NCBI RefSeq assembly: GCF_000003815.2
Contig: NC_049980.1
Coordinates: 19,199,533-19,231,384 of the forward strand
DNA from: Branchiostoma floridae
Lineage: Eukaryota > Chordata > Leptocardii > Amphioxiformes > Branchiostomatidae
Direction: 5' to 3'
Length of the DNA: 31,852 nt
Part shown: piece after piece, positions 10,001-21,100 of the stretch
Layout: each line of letters starts with the position of its first letter
Position numbering within the stretch: the first letter of the stretch is position 1
Position numbers and translations under genes: made by a program
Notes under the pieces: model-generated
What the model was told of the DNA's origin: nothing
Database searches by the model: none
Seen by the model: the letters and a program-made list of their open reading frames with translations, nothing else

Positions 10001-10180
10001 ATTTTTTTTCTTCAACATGTCATCGGATGTTCAGCAAGAGCACATCAACCAAAGACGTATTATCTGCTGTAATGTTACTGTAGGTGGGCTTGGCTTGCCA
10101 TAGAGTCACAATGCAGTCTGTTTATATGTTCCTGTTTCAGTGAATTTTACGATGCTGGGACTTTTCATTTCTCATAGGAA

Positions 10181-10328
10181 TGTAGAAATACGAGGGGCGA
10201 GTAAGAACAGAAAGAAACAACACCCCGACTCCCGGGATTCGAACCCGCGCCGAACCCGGGCAGCCGGATCACAAATCGAACGTGCAAACCGTTCGGCCAA
10301 AAGGCTTAAGCCATTAGGCGTCTTCGGT
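10181..10328 (-). mobile_element. tRNA-derived SINE (copy 1)
   Basis: Read on the minus strand there is an A-box-like TGGCCGAACGG (10289-10299) and a B box GGGTTCGAATCCC (10234-10246), about 45 bp apart as in tRNA genes. They are followed by a non-tRNA body ending near TCTTACTCGCCCC. The acceptor stem does not pair, so this is a tRNA-derived SINE and not a functional tRNA. Confidence 0.7.
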
Positions 10329-10460
10329 TTAGCAGTCCTTGAACACCACTGTTACACTACTCCCCCTTTTCTTTTCAAGATTCGTCCTCGAATCTCCGAG
10401 ATCGACATCCCTGTGTGGCACATACTAGCCTGTTACTCACAGGGCCGGCGTGGGAACCAT

Positions 10461-10557
10461 TGTAGAAATTCAGAGGGGCGAGTAAGAACAGAAATAAACA
10501 ACATCCCGACTCCCGGGATTCGAACCGGCGCCGAACTCGGGCAGCCGGATCACAAAT
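10461..10557 (-). mobile_element. tRNA-derived SINE (copy 2, truncated)
   Basis: Same body and B-box half as 10181-10328 (TGTAGAAATTCAGAGGGGCG... CCCGGGATTCGAACC), same orientation, but it stops before the A box at CACAAATAAA. It is either a truncated insertion or part of a tandem SINE. Confidence 0.65.
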
Positions 10558-10636
10558 AAAGGGACAGGCTGCCAGGATAACTGTAGAACAGACTGCCTTT
10601 ACACATGCAGCTCTCTTTTGGAAAATTCACTTAAGG

Positions 10637-10774
10637 GTTAATGACCCGCCCCGAGGTGTATATGGTGTCATAACGCCTGGTCCTTTGCTATAACCACCGA
10701 AAGAATGAGGTGGTTATAGCAAAGGGCCAGGCGTTATGACACCATGTACACCGAGGAACAGGTGGGTCATTAAC
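10637..10774. repeat. Long hairpin / fold-back element
   Basis: Arms 10637-10698 and 10709-10774 are near-perfect inverse copies (GTTAATGACCC... GCTATAACCACC) around a 10-bp loop, with a small indel near the outer end. The element would form a long hairpin and resembles a fold-back MITE. Confidence 0.85.
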
Positions 10775-11316
10775 GTTATTATCATATAGCCTTCCGAAAC
10801 TTTCAAACTCCGGTATGACGCATAGATCTCTTAGTACTCTACGTGTGAATTCCTTTATCGAATTTCTGAAAATTCACATTTGTTCTTTGGTACGTGCATA
10901 TGTAAGGAGATTACACACTGCATTTTGAAACCAAAAATTTCCACAGAAAATATCCGAAACATTGCGGGCTTTTTAGAACGAACAAAACTCATTATCAATG
11001 TTACAAGGAGCCATCCCCCTTACAGTCTGTACTTATTCCCTCTGCTCTGGTATTTGTTTCGCTCCTTTTTATTGGTCAATGCCTGCATATATCTTAGTTT
11101 CTTGTGTGTATCGCTACTTTTGATTGGTCAAAATGAATCGACACCGGCACTGGTGTCGATTTGCATCGACACTGGTGCCGGTGTCGATTCATTCTGACCA
11201 ATCAGAGGAGCGAAACCCACCTGCCTGGCCTGGATCTTTGTGTTACGGCGTCATAACCAACATGGAACGGGGCCTTCTGATTGGTCCGCGGCGCCTGGCT
11301 ATATGATAATGTTGTT
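10772..11316. repeat. Short inverted pair ATTATCATATAGCC / GGCTATATGATAAT
   Basis: The 14-bp ends at about 10778-10791 and 11297-11310 are exact inverse copies, enclosing the fold-back at 11111-11213. A partial ATCATATAGCCAATCA recurs near 20043, so this may be the end of a dispersed MITE family. Confidence 0.45.
11111..11213. repeat. Fold-back element with GATTGGTCA arms
   Basis: Arms 11111-11160 and 11165-11213 are inverse copies separated by TTGC. The inner part (TCGACACCGGCACTGGTGTC) is itself nearly palindromic. The outer GCTCCTxTGATTGGTCA is repeated again near 11062, suggesting a related copy. Confidence 0.85.
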
Positions 11317-12481
11317 TATAGCCTTGCTCATCAACAAAAGCCTTGTTATACACATATTACACAGTTCTTTCTGCCGGTATTATTAAACCACACGATATAA
11401 GGTGTATGGATGGACATTTTGTTAGGTAGCACATTCATTCTGTATTGATGTGACATTGTGTTTGTTCCACGAACAAAGATTGTCCTGACATTAAAAAATG
11501 TTTTATAAGAAGTGCGATAACTGGTGTTTAGTTTGTTGTCTTTCCAATATCGAAAGCTTGTGCTAGAAAGGCCCAGTCCATCTGGTGCATGTTGCCATCG
11601 CATCATGTCCTGCTATTCCCAAAGACTTGATTAAAGGACGCGAGGACGAAGCGGTTCTGACCAGGTAGAGCGTGTGATTGCGTGAATCCTTTGTTACTTA
11701 GCATGTATTTAAATAGACCCCGCCAAGATAGAGACCTTGCATATCGTGGGTGTATTTCCGCAGAGTCCGGGTGGGTACAGGACGAACAAGATTATACGGG
11801 TATTCCGGATAACAAAGATACACTTTTTTGCTACTCTGAGTTAGCAACATGAAGATAAGAGGTCCAGCATTATAGACGAACATGACCTGATCAGTTCAAA
11901 TAGAGCCAGTATGTACACTATTCGGCTTTCCTCCAAATGTTAGAGATTCTGTAATTTACGTTACCACAGTTCATTGGCATTTACCTGTAGAATAGATATC
12001 GCCTGCTTCCAACCATTTTCATAAATATATTCTATCGCTCTTATCCCATCCTACAGGGTGAAAATTAAGGAGTATTAAACGGTTTGTCTTCATATCAGAA
12101 AAAAATATATCATTTATTTACTTTTATACAAATGTAGCAAACTTAATAGCTAGTAATTTTGATGATTATTCCGAAACAAATGACACGGCGGTTAAATATT
12201 TCTCATTGGCGTGTAATTTGAAGGTTTTGGGTTGGAAAATTCGCTAATTTGGCTGTTGTTAATCCACTATTACTTGCTGGAACATTTCTCTGTGTAGTAA
12301 TATGCTCTTTATTACGAAATTGTAGGAAAGATGACATGGCCTACTAAAAATCAAATATCTCCAAAATTAAGCGTGTTAGCACCAGACAAAAATAGCAAAA
12401 GATAGTCGATATAAGTGGTAACAAGTTCATACCAGCAGGTAAGCGTTTTGGACAACTTTATTTTTTACAATTTTCTACCTC

Positions 12482-12514
12482 CAATTTTCCCAGTTAATGA
12501 GGAATGGGCGTATA
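12482..12514. repeat. Right arm of the 33-bp terminal inverted repeat pair
   Basis: Inverse of 9234-9266 with four mismatches. The outermost TATA is palindromic, so the exact element end and any TA target duplication are ambiguous. Confidence 0.65.
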
Positions 12515-13200
12515 CTTTATTGCAGTAAATTAGATCCCCAGAAAACACTATAATTTGTCGCATAGTCGTGTCTTGCTTATTACGTTCTGCTTATCACACA
12601 CCGACCTCCATGAAGAAGGCTAAAGTAGGGAGTGATGGACGAAGGTTGTAAAGTATTGATTACGAAGGTTGTAACGTTACGCCGTGGTACATCTCTTGAT
12701 TCTCGTGAATATCATTTCGTTGCATAGAAAAAAAAACCACAAGATCAGAAACAGTCAAGTAAAATAGTCCGTTTTATTGTCTTCCAAGGGCGCCGAAGTT
12801 TAGGATCAACTATAAAGGAACACAGTCTCTGTAATAACCCTCTACAGTAACATCTTTACTTCACAGAACAAACAAAGAACTGACAGCATTTACAACCTCG
12901 ACTTCTACGCAATCTGTTCCTTCAAGTAGTATCCACTGTACACGGTGTTTTATAACACTATTTCCCATGAAATGCTCATTGGAGTAAACAACCATGGGAC
13001 AATTTTCAAACAGAAACACAAACAGAAACACTGACATTTCCTTTCCGCTTTCGTTGTGAAGCATTTACTTCCCATTGCAGTTTGTTAGCAAGTACGTGAT
13101 CAAGTATGTAAGTACTTAAGTTGGTAACTTATTTTCTTAGCCAATGTAAACAGGTGTTGTATCTTTATGTATCGTATTGGCATGTACAAGTATGGGTTCT

Positions 13201-13355
13201 TTGTTATCCAGGGTAAAACATATTACACTATCATTTTTACAGTTCTAGAACGCTAAGACAACAGGGAATGTGTGGTGTTCTCTTTAGACAGTATTCACAT
13301 GTCAGGTCAATATGCTCTATGAGACAATCTGTAAACATCAAAACTAGGACCGCCC
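13201..13355. repeat. Duplicated segment, copy 1 (about 155 bp)
   Basis: Shares TCCAGGGTAAAACATATTAC, GTTCTAGAACGCTAAGACAA, TCATGTCAGGTCAATAT, GAGACAATC(T/A)GTAAACATC and AAAACT(A/C)GGAC, in order, with 13482-13641. The function is unknown. Confidence 0.8.
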
Positions 13356-13481
13356 TTAAAGAAAGCTAGAGAAGGGATTTGTGGCCGACCGACCACCCCG
13401 CTTGGCTACCGCCGTTTTTGATGACGAAGTATTGAAATTTACAATTATATCGAAAAATCCGTGTATGTCAAGAACGACTCG

Positions 13482-13641
13482 TTGTTTATATCCAGGGTAA
13501 AACATATTACACGTTCATGTCTACAGTTCTAGAACGCTAAGACAACGAATAACGTCAGGTGTTCCCTCAAAGACACTGTGGTTTCATGTCAGGTCAATAT
13601 AATCTGTGAGACAATCAGTAAACATCAAAACTCGGACAACC
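13482..13641. repeat. Duplicated segment, copy 2
   Basis: Direct copy of 13201-13355, offset by about 285 bp. The intervening sequence (13356-13481) is not shared. Confidence 0.8.
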
Positions 13642-14916
13642 CATTTGTTTCTGGCGACGTATATCTGTACATTCTATCCACATCAACAAGCCACATCAAC
13701 ACTCATCTGACGACAACAATCGTGTTTCCAAATGCTCGAAGTACACCAACACTTACTTCCTTAACGCAAAAATATCCCAAACACATAACAAATTGCTGAC
13801 ACATAAAAATTGAGAATTTTATCTCCTTCCACGAGGATACTGAACATGTTTTGGATCTTGATCGTAACAAAGAAAACAACCAAAATGGCATAAGAAAATA
13901 CAGCTGATATTCTTGCGCTCGCCAGTCACTCGCCAAGTATTCATAACGTATAAAGCTACATTCTGGAATCGAGCATTCGCTCTGTATGTTTTCAAGATAA
14001 CATGGTCACAGTCGCAACATTGGTGTTTTGTCACGTTTCGACGACCAAAGTTAACAAACTAGTAATTGGCCATCGATGTATTTTTCGCACATTTTGTAGT
14101 CTGGTAAAATTCTACGTTAAGTCAATAGATGGCGCAGACTCACCATCTCAACATCATAACATGTCATGAGGCACAATTGAAAGTTTTGTAAGTAGTGTAT
14201 GACAGTTACTACTATTTGGGTGTATTTTACTAATATCCACCCATTCTTCACAGAATGAATGCCAGTGGTTGTCACTGACATAAAGTCGCACCGTAAGGTC
14301 GGGTCACATCAGCTGTACTTCTTCATCAATAATGTGAGGGGATCATAATTTGATAACTTCTGGAACCATCGTCCCGGAAGTTTTCATTTGAGCCCTCGTA
14401 TACAGAGAAGGCAATTCAAAATAACTCAAGATCAAGACTTTTCAGTCTGCTCCCTTTTTTTAAATTTTGCAGTAAGATTTCCTGAATGACACACTTGTCT
14501 TCGTGTCAAATGTGAATTTTTGCATGGATCAAGATCGGCCGCACGGCATGAGAATGAGTCAACAGAATGATATTGACCGAGACTGTGGCGTGCTTGACAG
14601 AAACACCCTTGCACAACATCAGAAAAACTGTACATGGACTTTTCCCTTCGCTCTCGTATCTACAGAGTGCATCGAGCACATACATCATGATTGTTGACCC
14701 GCACACAATACACCAGAGACCTGTATTGTTCGTCTGATACACTGTGAACTAGTTGAAATACATGTATAGTACAGGTACACAGTATAAACATTAAAACCAA
14801 TTCTATGGACAATCTCTGTACAAAGTCATCCTGTTTTCAGTCATAGAATGTTTCATCTGCACATCCCTAATAACTGTTACATTGTTACCGCAATACTTTA
14901 ACGTAGACGTCTTGTA

Positions 14917-15135
14917 TTAGCATACGGTTTCTACGCTGTAGTAAGGAGAGGGTCCGGTCAGTTGGTTGGTCACTCTGTTTGGTGGGTTGGTTACTATACT
15001 CGGTGGTTTGTCTCCTTGGTCGGACTGCAATTGTGGAAGGGATATCGAGTTTCCCGTGCCAGCCACCATTCCGTTAGGCACAGGGACGTTTGTTTCCTCG
15101 ATCAGCCAGTATGTCTTCATTTTCTGCGGCCGTCC
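14917..15135 (-). CDS. Guanylyl cyclase last coding exon and C-terminal tail
   Basis: Encodes [14 protein letters not shown], the conserved final strand, then a tail of about 57 residues rich in Asn, Pro, Ser and Gln ending SVETVC and TAA. The tail has no recognised domain. Thr at -2 could fit a PDZ-type ending, but the terminal Cys is atypical. Confidence 0.93.
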   Translation of the reverse strand, partial: GRPQKMKTYWLIEETNVPVPNGMVAGTGNSISLPQLQSDQGDKPPSIVTNPPNRVTNQLTGPSPYYSVETVC

Positions 15136-18100
15136 CTAGTATGATGGAAAAACACAACAGAAGAAGCTTATACATATCTTTAGCCGTGGTAGATAATTAT
15201 ATACATGATGCATTGATTGCACTGGATGCCAATAGCCTCTATCAGTACCCGTGATGGGATATCAATTCCCTGCTTACTTCTGCATTTCTGTGTTGTCAGA
15301 CAATGCGCAACAATAATGTAGATTACCATACAATATTTTTGCATAGGAAGGACAAAATATAAAACTATGCAGAAGCTCTACATACTTTAACTTAAAAACA
15401 TAATAAAAAAAACAAGTCCGTTTCGCTTGTTATCTAGAAATTGACAGAATATGAAACGTAACAGTGTTTACCTTTACAAAGATCGGTTCCCTGTATTCCA
15501 ACTTGAAGTTTCCTGAAGGTTCAAGTAGGTTGTAAGAGTCCTCAGACACATGAATCTTCATAGCTGCAAAGTTAAGATACAGAAAATTGTATACATACTA
15601 AACTTCACAGACGATACAAGATTCTTAAAATTTGTCACAGGAAAAACAGTGTTCGAAGATCTCATGACTCCATGAAATATTTGGAGTTTCTCGTATGTCT
15701 TAATTCTAGTTCATCAATTATGCAAATGAAATTTCGATTGACATTATATTTGTTCATAAATCACTTCATGCCATTCTATGGTGAGCGGGACTTACATATA
15801 ACTGTGAAACAAAAACAGACAGACCAAAAACAATACCTCCCCTTCAATTACTAGTAGTATCCTTTCACATTGACTACATGACCTGGACTGTCATTTCTAA
15901 CTAACGGGAAGTTCTACCACCTCTGACCTCTCTGATCCACTACTACTGTGGCAGGTCTGACCTGTATAGGTCATCTTCCCACTCGTCTCCCACACTGCAG
16001 ACAGTGCATTGAAATAACTACGGATAACACAAACACACCAAAAGGAAATACTGCATACACGCAGCCAAATAGATAATACCATCACGTTAGCATCCATTCA
16101 TTCCATAGCAAAAGCCTATTGTAAATATTTATCAATGAAAATCGTTTTGCCTATGTCACTATTAGTTTAAAGCTGTAAGCATCATAATGTTCTTAACCAC
16201 ACAATGTTTTATTTTGATAAACCATCCGCCTCATACCATCGCCCGTAGACTCCATCCTGGAGGCAATGTTGACCGTGTCTCCAAACAGACAGTACCTAGG
16301 CATTGTCTCTCCCACCACACCTGCCGCACACTCACCTGTGGGGGCATTTTATTAAGAGACAATATTACACATGTCACAATTACGTACTCCGTTTTCAAAA
16401 AGGATAGCACGTCCAAGCCACCATGCTGGCGGGTTTAGTTTGGAAGTATGATGTGCACTTATGTCATGACTGACATTTGCAAAGTCATATCAACTGAAGG
16501 CAACTTGAAGATTTAACTATCTAGCAAGGCTACGTCACAGTCATGCGAGTGCGATTTCCCTGTATTTCACATTTTCCCTGTGTGTTGGCTAGTAAAACAT
16601 CTTAAAGATTTTTCATGATCTTGACTTCATTGCTACAGACAAAAGCTGAGACATACTAATCTCCAAGCTGATATTCCGGTCAGAATCGTGACGATTTCTT
16701 AATGTCTGTTCAACCCGATTCTGCCCCGAGGATCTGCTTAGAGATTAGGGATATACGCATGAGTCGTGACTAAGAGGCTTTACGTTAGCAAAAGATATTG
16801 ATTTTGCTGCCACCCACGCGGACAACCGTGTTGTTAATATCCTTTTGATAAACTCACCCGAGTGAATGCCGATGCGGATTTTCAGCACCTCGTCCGGTCT
16901 GCCCCGAATCTTGAAGCCGGCGACTCCCCGGAGAATCCCGAGTGCAGACCGAGAGATCTCCTTGACGTGTTCGCTGCCGTTTCTCCGTGGAAGGCCGGAC
17001 ACCAGCATGTACGCGTCCCCTATAGTCTCTACCTTGTAGACGTCAAATTCATCGATGATTTGGTCGAACATTTTGTACAAGTCATCCAGTAACGTGACCA
17101 CCTGGAGAAACGATTCAGCAGCCATGAGCCATTCCAAGTGCACATGTAAAGCCGTGATACATTGTGGTCGAAGGTCAAAGTTTAAGGCACCCGGTTATTC
17201 TTTGTCTTACTATACCAACTGCCTCAAACGTTGACTACAAGCAATGCACATGAGGATAATGAGCGGTAAATCTCGTTGTATCAGTCAAAAAACGGAATTA
17301 TCTTGGAATTAAATGTAATATCATTTTTTTATAATTGAACAGAACCAAATGGAAGCCAATTGTACCACGCAGCCCACTGGTGCCAATATTACCAACAAAC
17401 TGCTGCTGAATGCCATTGTATTTTCAGAGAAAAGCCGAGGTGAAAAGGGATTCTGTGTGTTCGCCAGTAGGAAACACGAAAGAGTGACTCGGACAGATGT
17501 TTAGTTTAAAAGGTGATCGAACTTTACAGAACTAGTACTGAAACAAGATGGCGGACTAGAGCATTTTACCCTTCAAAACAACAACTGACAATACGTCTGT
17601 GGTGGCTACAGTATATTACCTCCATTGGCTTCATCTTATGCACCAAGGCGGTAAATCCAACGATATCGCTGAAGTAGATGGTGACGCAGTCAAACTTTTC
17701 CGCCTGGACCCTCTGATCAGACTTCAACTGATCCGCGATGGAACTACAGGATTGAAACTGTTGGTTAGAGGCCAGTCATATAAACTATAGAGAGCTAATC
17801 CATTAAAAAAACGAGAGAAAAAATCACATTCAAACAGTTATTCAAGTTCAAGATTGGAACGACTTCTGACGCCGTCAGGTTAAGTGTTTCGCCATTCGCG
17901 GCCATTCGCACCTGACGTAGTAGAGACCCAAAGACATAATACATCTGTGTCTTAATATACTGTGTCGCTTTACAATATCGATCAAAGACACAGGTGGATT
18001 ACATTTCTGTACGTGTACAATAGAGCTCTGCCATTACTGACCGCTAATATATTGGGAAATTTGTTGTTACCACTCCTTACAATAGCTAATGCATAAATAC

Positions 18101-21100
18101 TTTGCTTGCTTACTTGCTTAAGTCGAGTCCTTCCGGTCTCGAGTTATGATGGCAGACCATGCGTAAATACTTTACTATGAGTGCTTTACTATGAGAGCTT
18201 AGGTGGTCACTATACATGTACCTTAAGTTTGGGACAAAACGAGTTCATGACGGTACAAGAAGTACACTTAGGATTGAAACCTTGATCATACTGGGAAGGG
18301 GCATGTAGTAACTGTTCTCCATTGGCGATGTCTAATGCTGAACGAGAGATAGAGGCATTGGGTTTTGTAAATAACAGAAAATTCGGCAACAGTGCGCGAC
18401 TCACCTAGGCAGCATCCTGTAGAGTAGCATGTCTGACTTCTCTTTCTCCTTCCGTAACTCCTCCGTCCGTTTGTCCACGATGGTTTCCAGATTGCTCACA
18501 ATCTTCTGCATTCTGCCCAGCAAGTTGTCCACAAGTGTCTTGTCCCTGCGTAGAGTGGCGTAAGAGTGGTGTCAATGTGAAACTAACACAATAGATAGCT
18601 TTGAACACACGACTTTTAGATTGCAAATGGACCACTCTACCTACATAATCATTGTACCGGTCAGAATTGTGTTGTTACCTGCCAAGAAACTTGCGCACGT
18701 GGCTGAACAAATGATTGAAGTCGGGTCTCTGGATGGGATCCTCCTGCCAACACTCCGACATCAGTCGTTGGACCTCCTCCAAGAACCTGCTCATCATCTC
18801 TTTTCTTCTGTCCTTCCTCTGAAGCGGGGAAAAATAGGGTCTTTACTACCAACACTGGCATGGCTGCTGTCACTGTCACACATAAACACTCTTTTAAACG
18901 TTAGTTGATTATGAGCTTTACCCGTCACCAAGCGCTTCACCTCTTCAAGATGCAGGAAGATCTTGAAAGCAAAGAAAGATGTATTTGGTAACAACCAGAT
19001 CTAAACTATGTTATGAAGCACTGAGAAGGCAGTGTTAATGCTGGTTAGGGAAATCTAGTGTTAGTGTAAGCTAACACGTCGTGTACAGTGAATGCAATGT
19101 TAGGGAGAACTAACTAAAGGCTACGGCAGATATCGGACTGGATTCAGGCGAACCTTATCACGAGGGACGAGCGGTACCATGTCGGAGCTCCTGGAATGAG
19201 AATGTGGAACCTGTGTTGTGTGGGACAATCGGGACAAAAACATACAGATGAGAGATGGTGGGGGTGGCACAGAAGAAAGTGTTTGTATCGTAAAACATTT
19301 ATCGGTCACACACAACATCTCATGGCAGGCAAAGGTCTTGTCTACATCAGGTGACGTTAACGACCCTCTAGTACCGTACTGCCACCCTTTGGCTACGCAC
19401 TGTCATCGAGCTACGGGTACAGCTTTCATTTACATTGCTATTATTGTCACAGCTGCAAGCTATTCTAAACACTATGTGATTAAAGGTAAGGAATGATCAC
19501 AACTACTTCATTATACTTCATATAATTCTGTACGTGATTAGTCCGAGATTGGTCGCATCGGTGTTGCTGTAGAAGTGAGTAATTGGTTAACAAATGATGA
19601 TTCCACAGGGAAAATCAAAATTAGCAATAAGGCCAAGTCTTAGTTTACTTTACTTTAAGCAGGAAAGACGAGGCTGTTATCTTCCGGCACATGCTAGATT
19701 TTGTACCTTGTCCTTTGCAGGGGAGTTTGATGAGTTTTGTTCCGGGATGGTAGCGTTGGCGTTGGAGTTGACGGCAGGCTGCATGTCGTCCTCCAGTTCT
19801 ATATCCTCCATGTCGTCCAGTGTTGGGAGCGTCGGCCGAAACAGTCTTCCTCTGGAGTCGGTCTTTGCCAACATGACGTGCTCTACTTTGGCTGTAAATA
19901 AAACACATAGCAAACGGGGGTAAAGGATGACGGTAATAGTATTCCTGATTAGATAATGAATATGATAGTGCCGATGGAGTGATATGTGTTTACAGTACAG
20001 AAGAACATAACGATCATTCAAGATAAGCCACTAATTAGCATCATCATATAGCCAATCACAAAACTCTATTTTCATTGGGTTATGCAGCTATGAAATTAGG
20101 GGGAAAACTCTGCATTCGAATTCGACATATAATGCACACCTGTAACTGTAAGTATGGTGCAATTCCAACAATGTCAGTATCAGTTTGATGGTAATAACGT
20201 TGATGGTCCTCTTTCGGGAGCCTGACATCGCTTCGCTCATTCGTTGGCGTATTTGGTAATCATAGCCAGACATTATGTCACCGGTAACATTAACCCTTAT
20301 CATTTGGACAAAGGTCATTAGGAATGCTTTCAAAACGTTTATGTTAAGACGGCATTTATAAATAGGCTTTATAAGATCAACACAAATATTAGGATTGGTG
20401 ATCTTTATTAAATCAAGGCTGGCAGAGTTCTTGGTATGAATGATTATCTCTGTCTATTAGATCTACTAATTGCAAGGTGGCTGAGGTTGGAGGCATAGCT
20501 CTAAAAGACTCCCAGTACTCTCTAATGGGACACTGGGGAGACATATAATGAGATACAGGAATTAGCACAGAAGTTCAGTATTGTTAACATAGTGGACGGA
20601 TTAAACTTCTGTGTTGGAACAATGCTTCAGCATTTCACAAATGTGTAAGCTCTGTACAAATGTATCCTTTAATTCATTACGATATTATTAATTTACAACA
20701 AAGTCATTGGCACATATTCATGTAAACAAGCACACGAGTATACCTTTTGCCATCATCGAGTCATCATCTTTCACGAAGAAAGGCCCCTCACGCAACATGA
20801 TCTCCTGCATGATGATGCCGAAGCTGTAGATGTCTCCTTTCTGTGTCCCCTCCTTCGGTGGGTTCTTTTGCCGCAACAGTTCTGGGGCGCACCACAATTT
20901 CTCTAGTGTAGAATACAAGTATGGAAAGGTATGGTAGTTGCACTCAAACTGTTGTGTTCCTAGTAGTGAGAATGCCAAGCGCCACGACTAGCATGTTAAG
21001 CCAAGCACACCGGGTCACTGGTACTCTTTTCGATAAGAATGGGTTGTGTCCTTTAACATGCAGAGGATTGACGTATGAGGTTATTGCCTGATGCTGCCCT

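Larger units (their letters stand above)
8581..14916. other. Intergenic interval between the two minus-strand genes
   Basis: No coding region supported. It contains the repeats and mobile-element pieces listed separately, the 3' flank of the cyclase gene and the 5' flank of the kinase gene. The first minus-strand AATAAA noticed downstream of the cyclase stop lies near 12770, about 2.1 kb away, so the 3' end of that transcript is not placed. Confidence 0.6.

Noticed and set aside
10181-10328. Functional tRNA gene
   Set aside because: A and B boxes are present but no acceptor-stem pairing; the sequence recurs truncated with a shared non-tRNA body, so a SINE is the better call.
10140-10559. Plus-strand 139-codon ORF
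   Set aside because: It reads antisense through the two SINE copies; no family signal.
18922-18961. Exon-like segment [14 protein letters not shown] with AG/GT borders next to the [10 protein letters not shown] exon
   Set aside because: Length of 40 nt breaks the phase between the neighbouring exons. It resembles the next exon and might be a decayed duplicate, but cannot be used in frame.
19153-19189. Candidate 37-nt exon ([12 protein letters not shown]) in the cyclase gene
   Set aside because: In the phase required by the previous exon it contains a stop, and the exons on either side join in phase without it.
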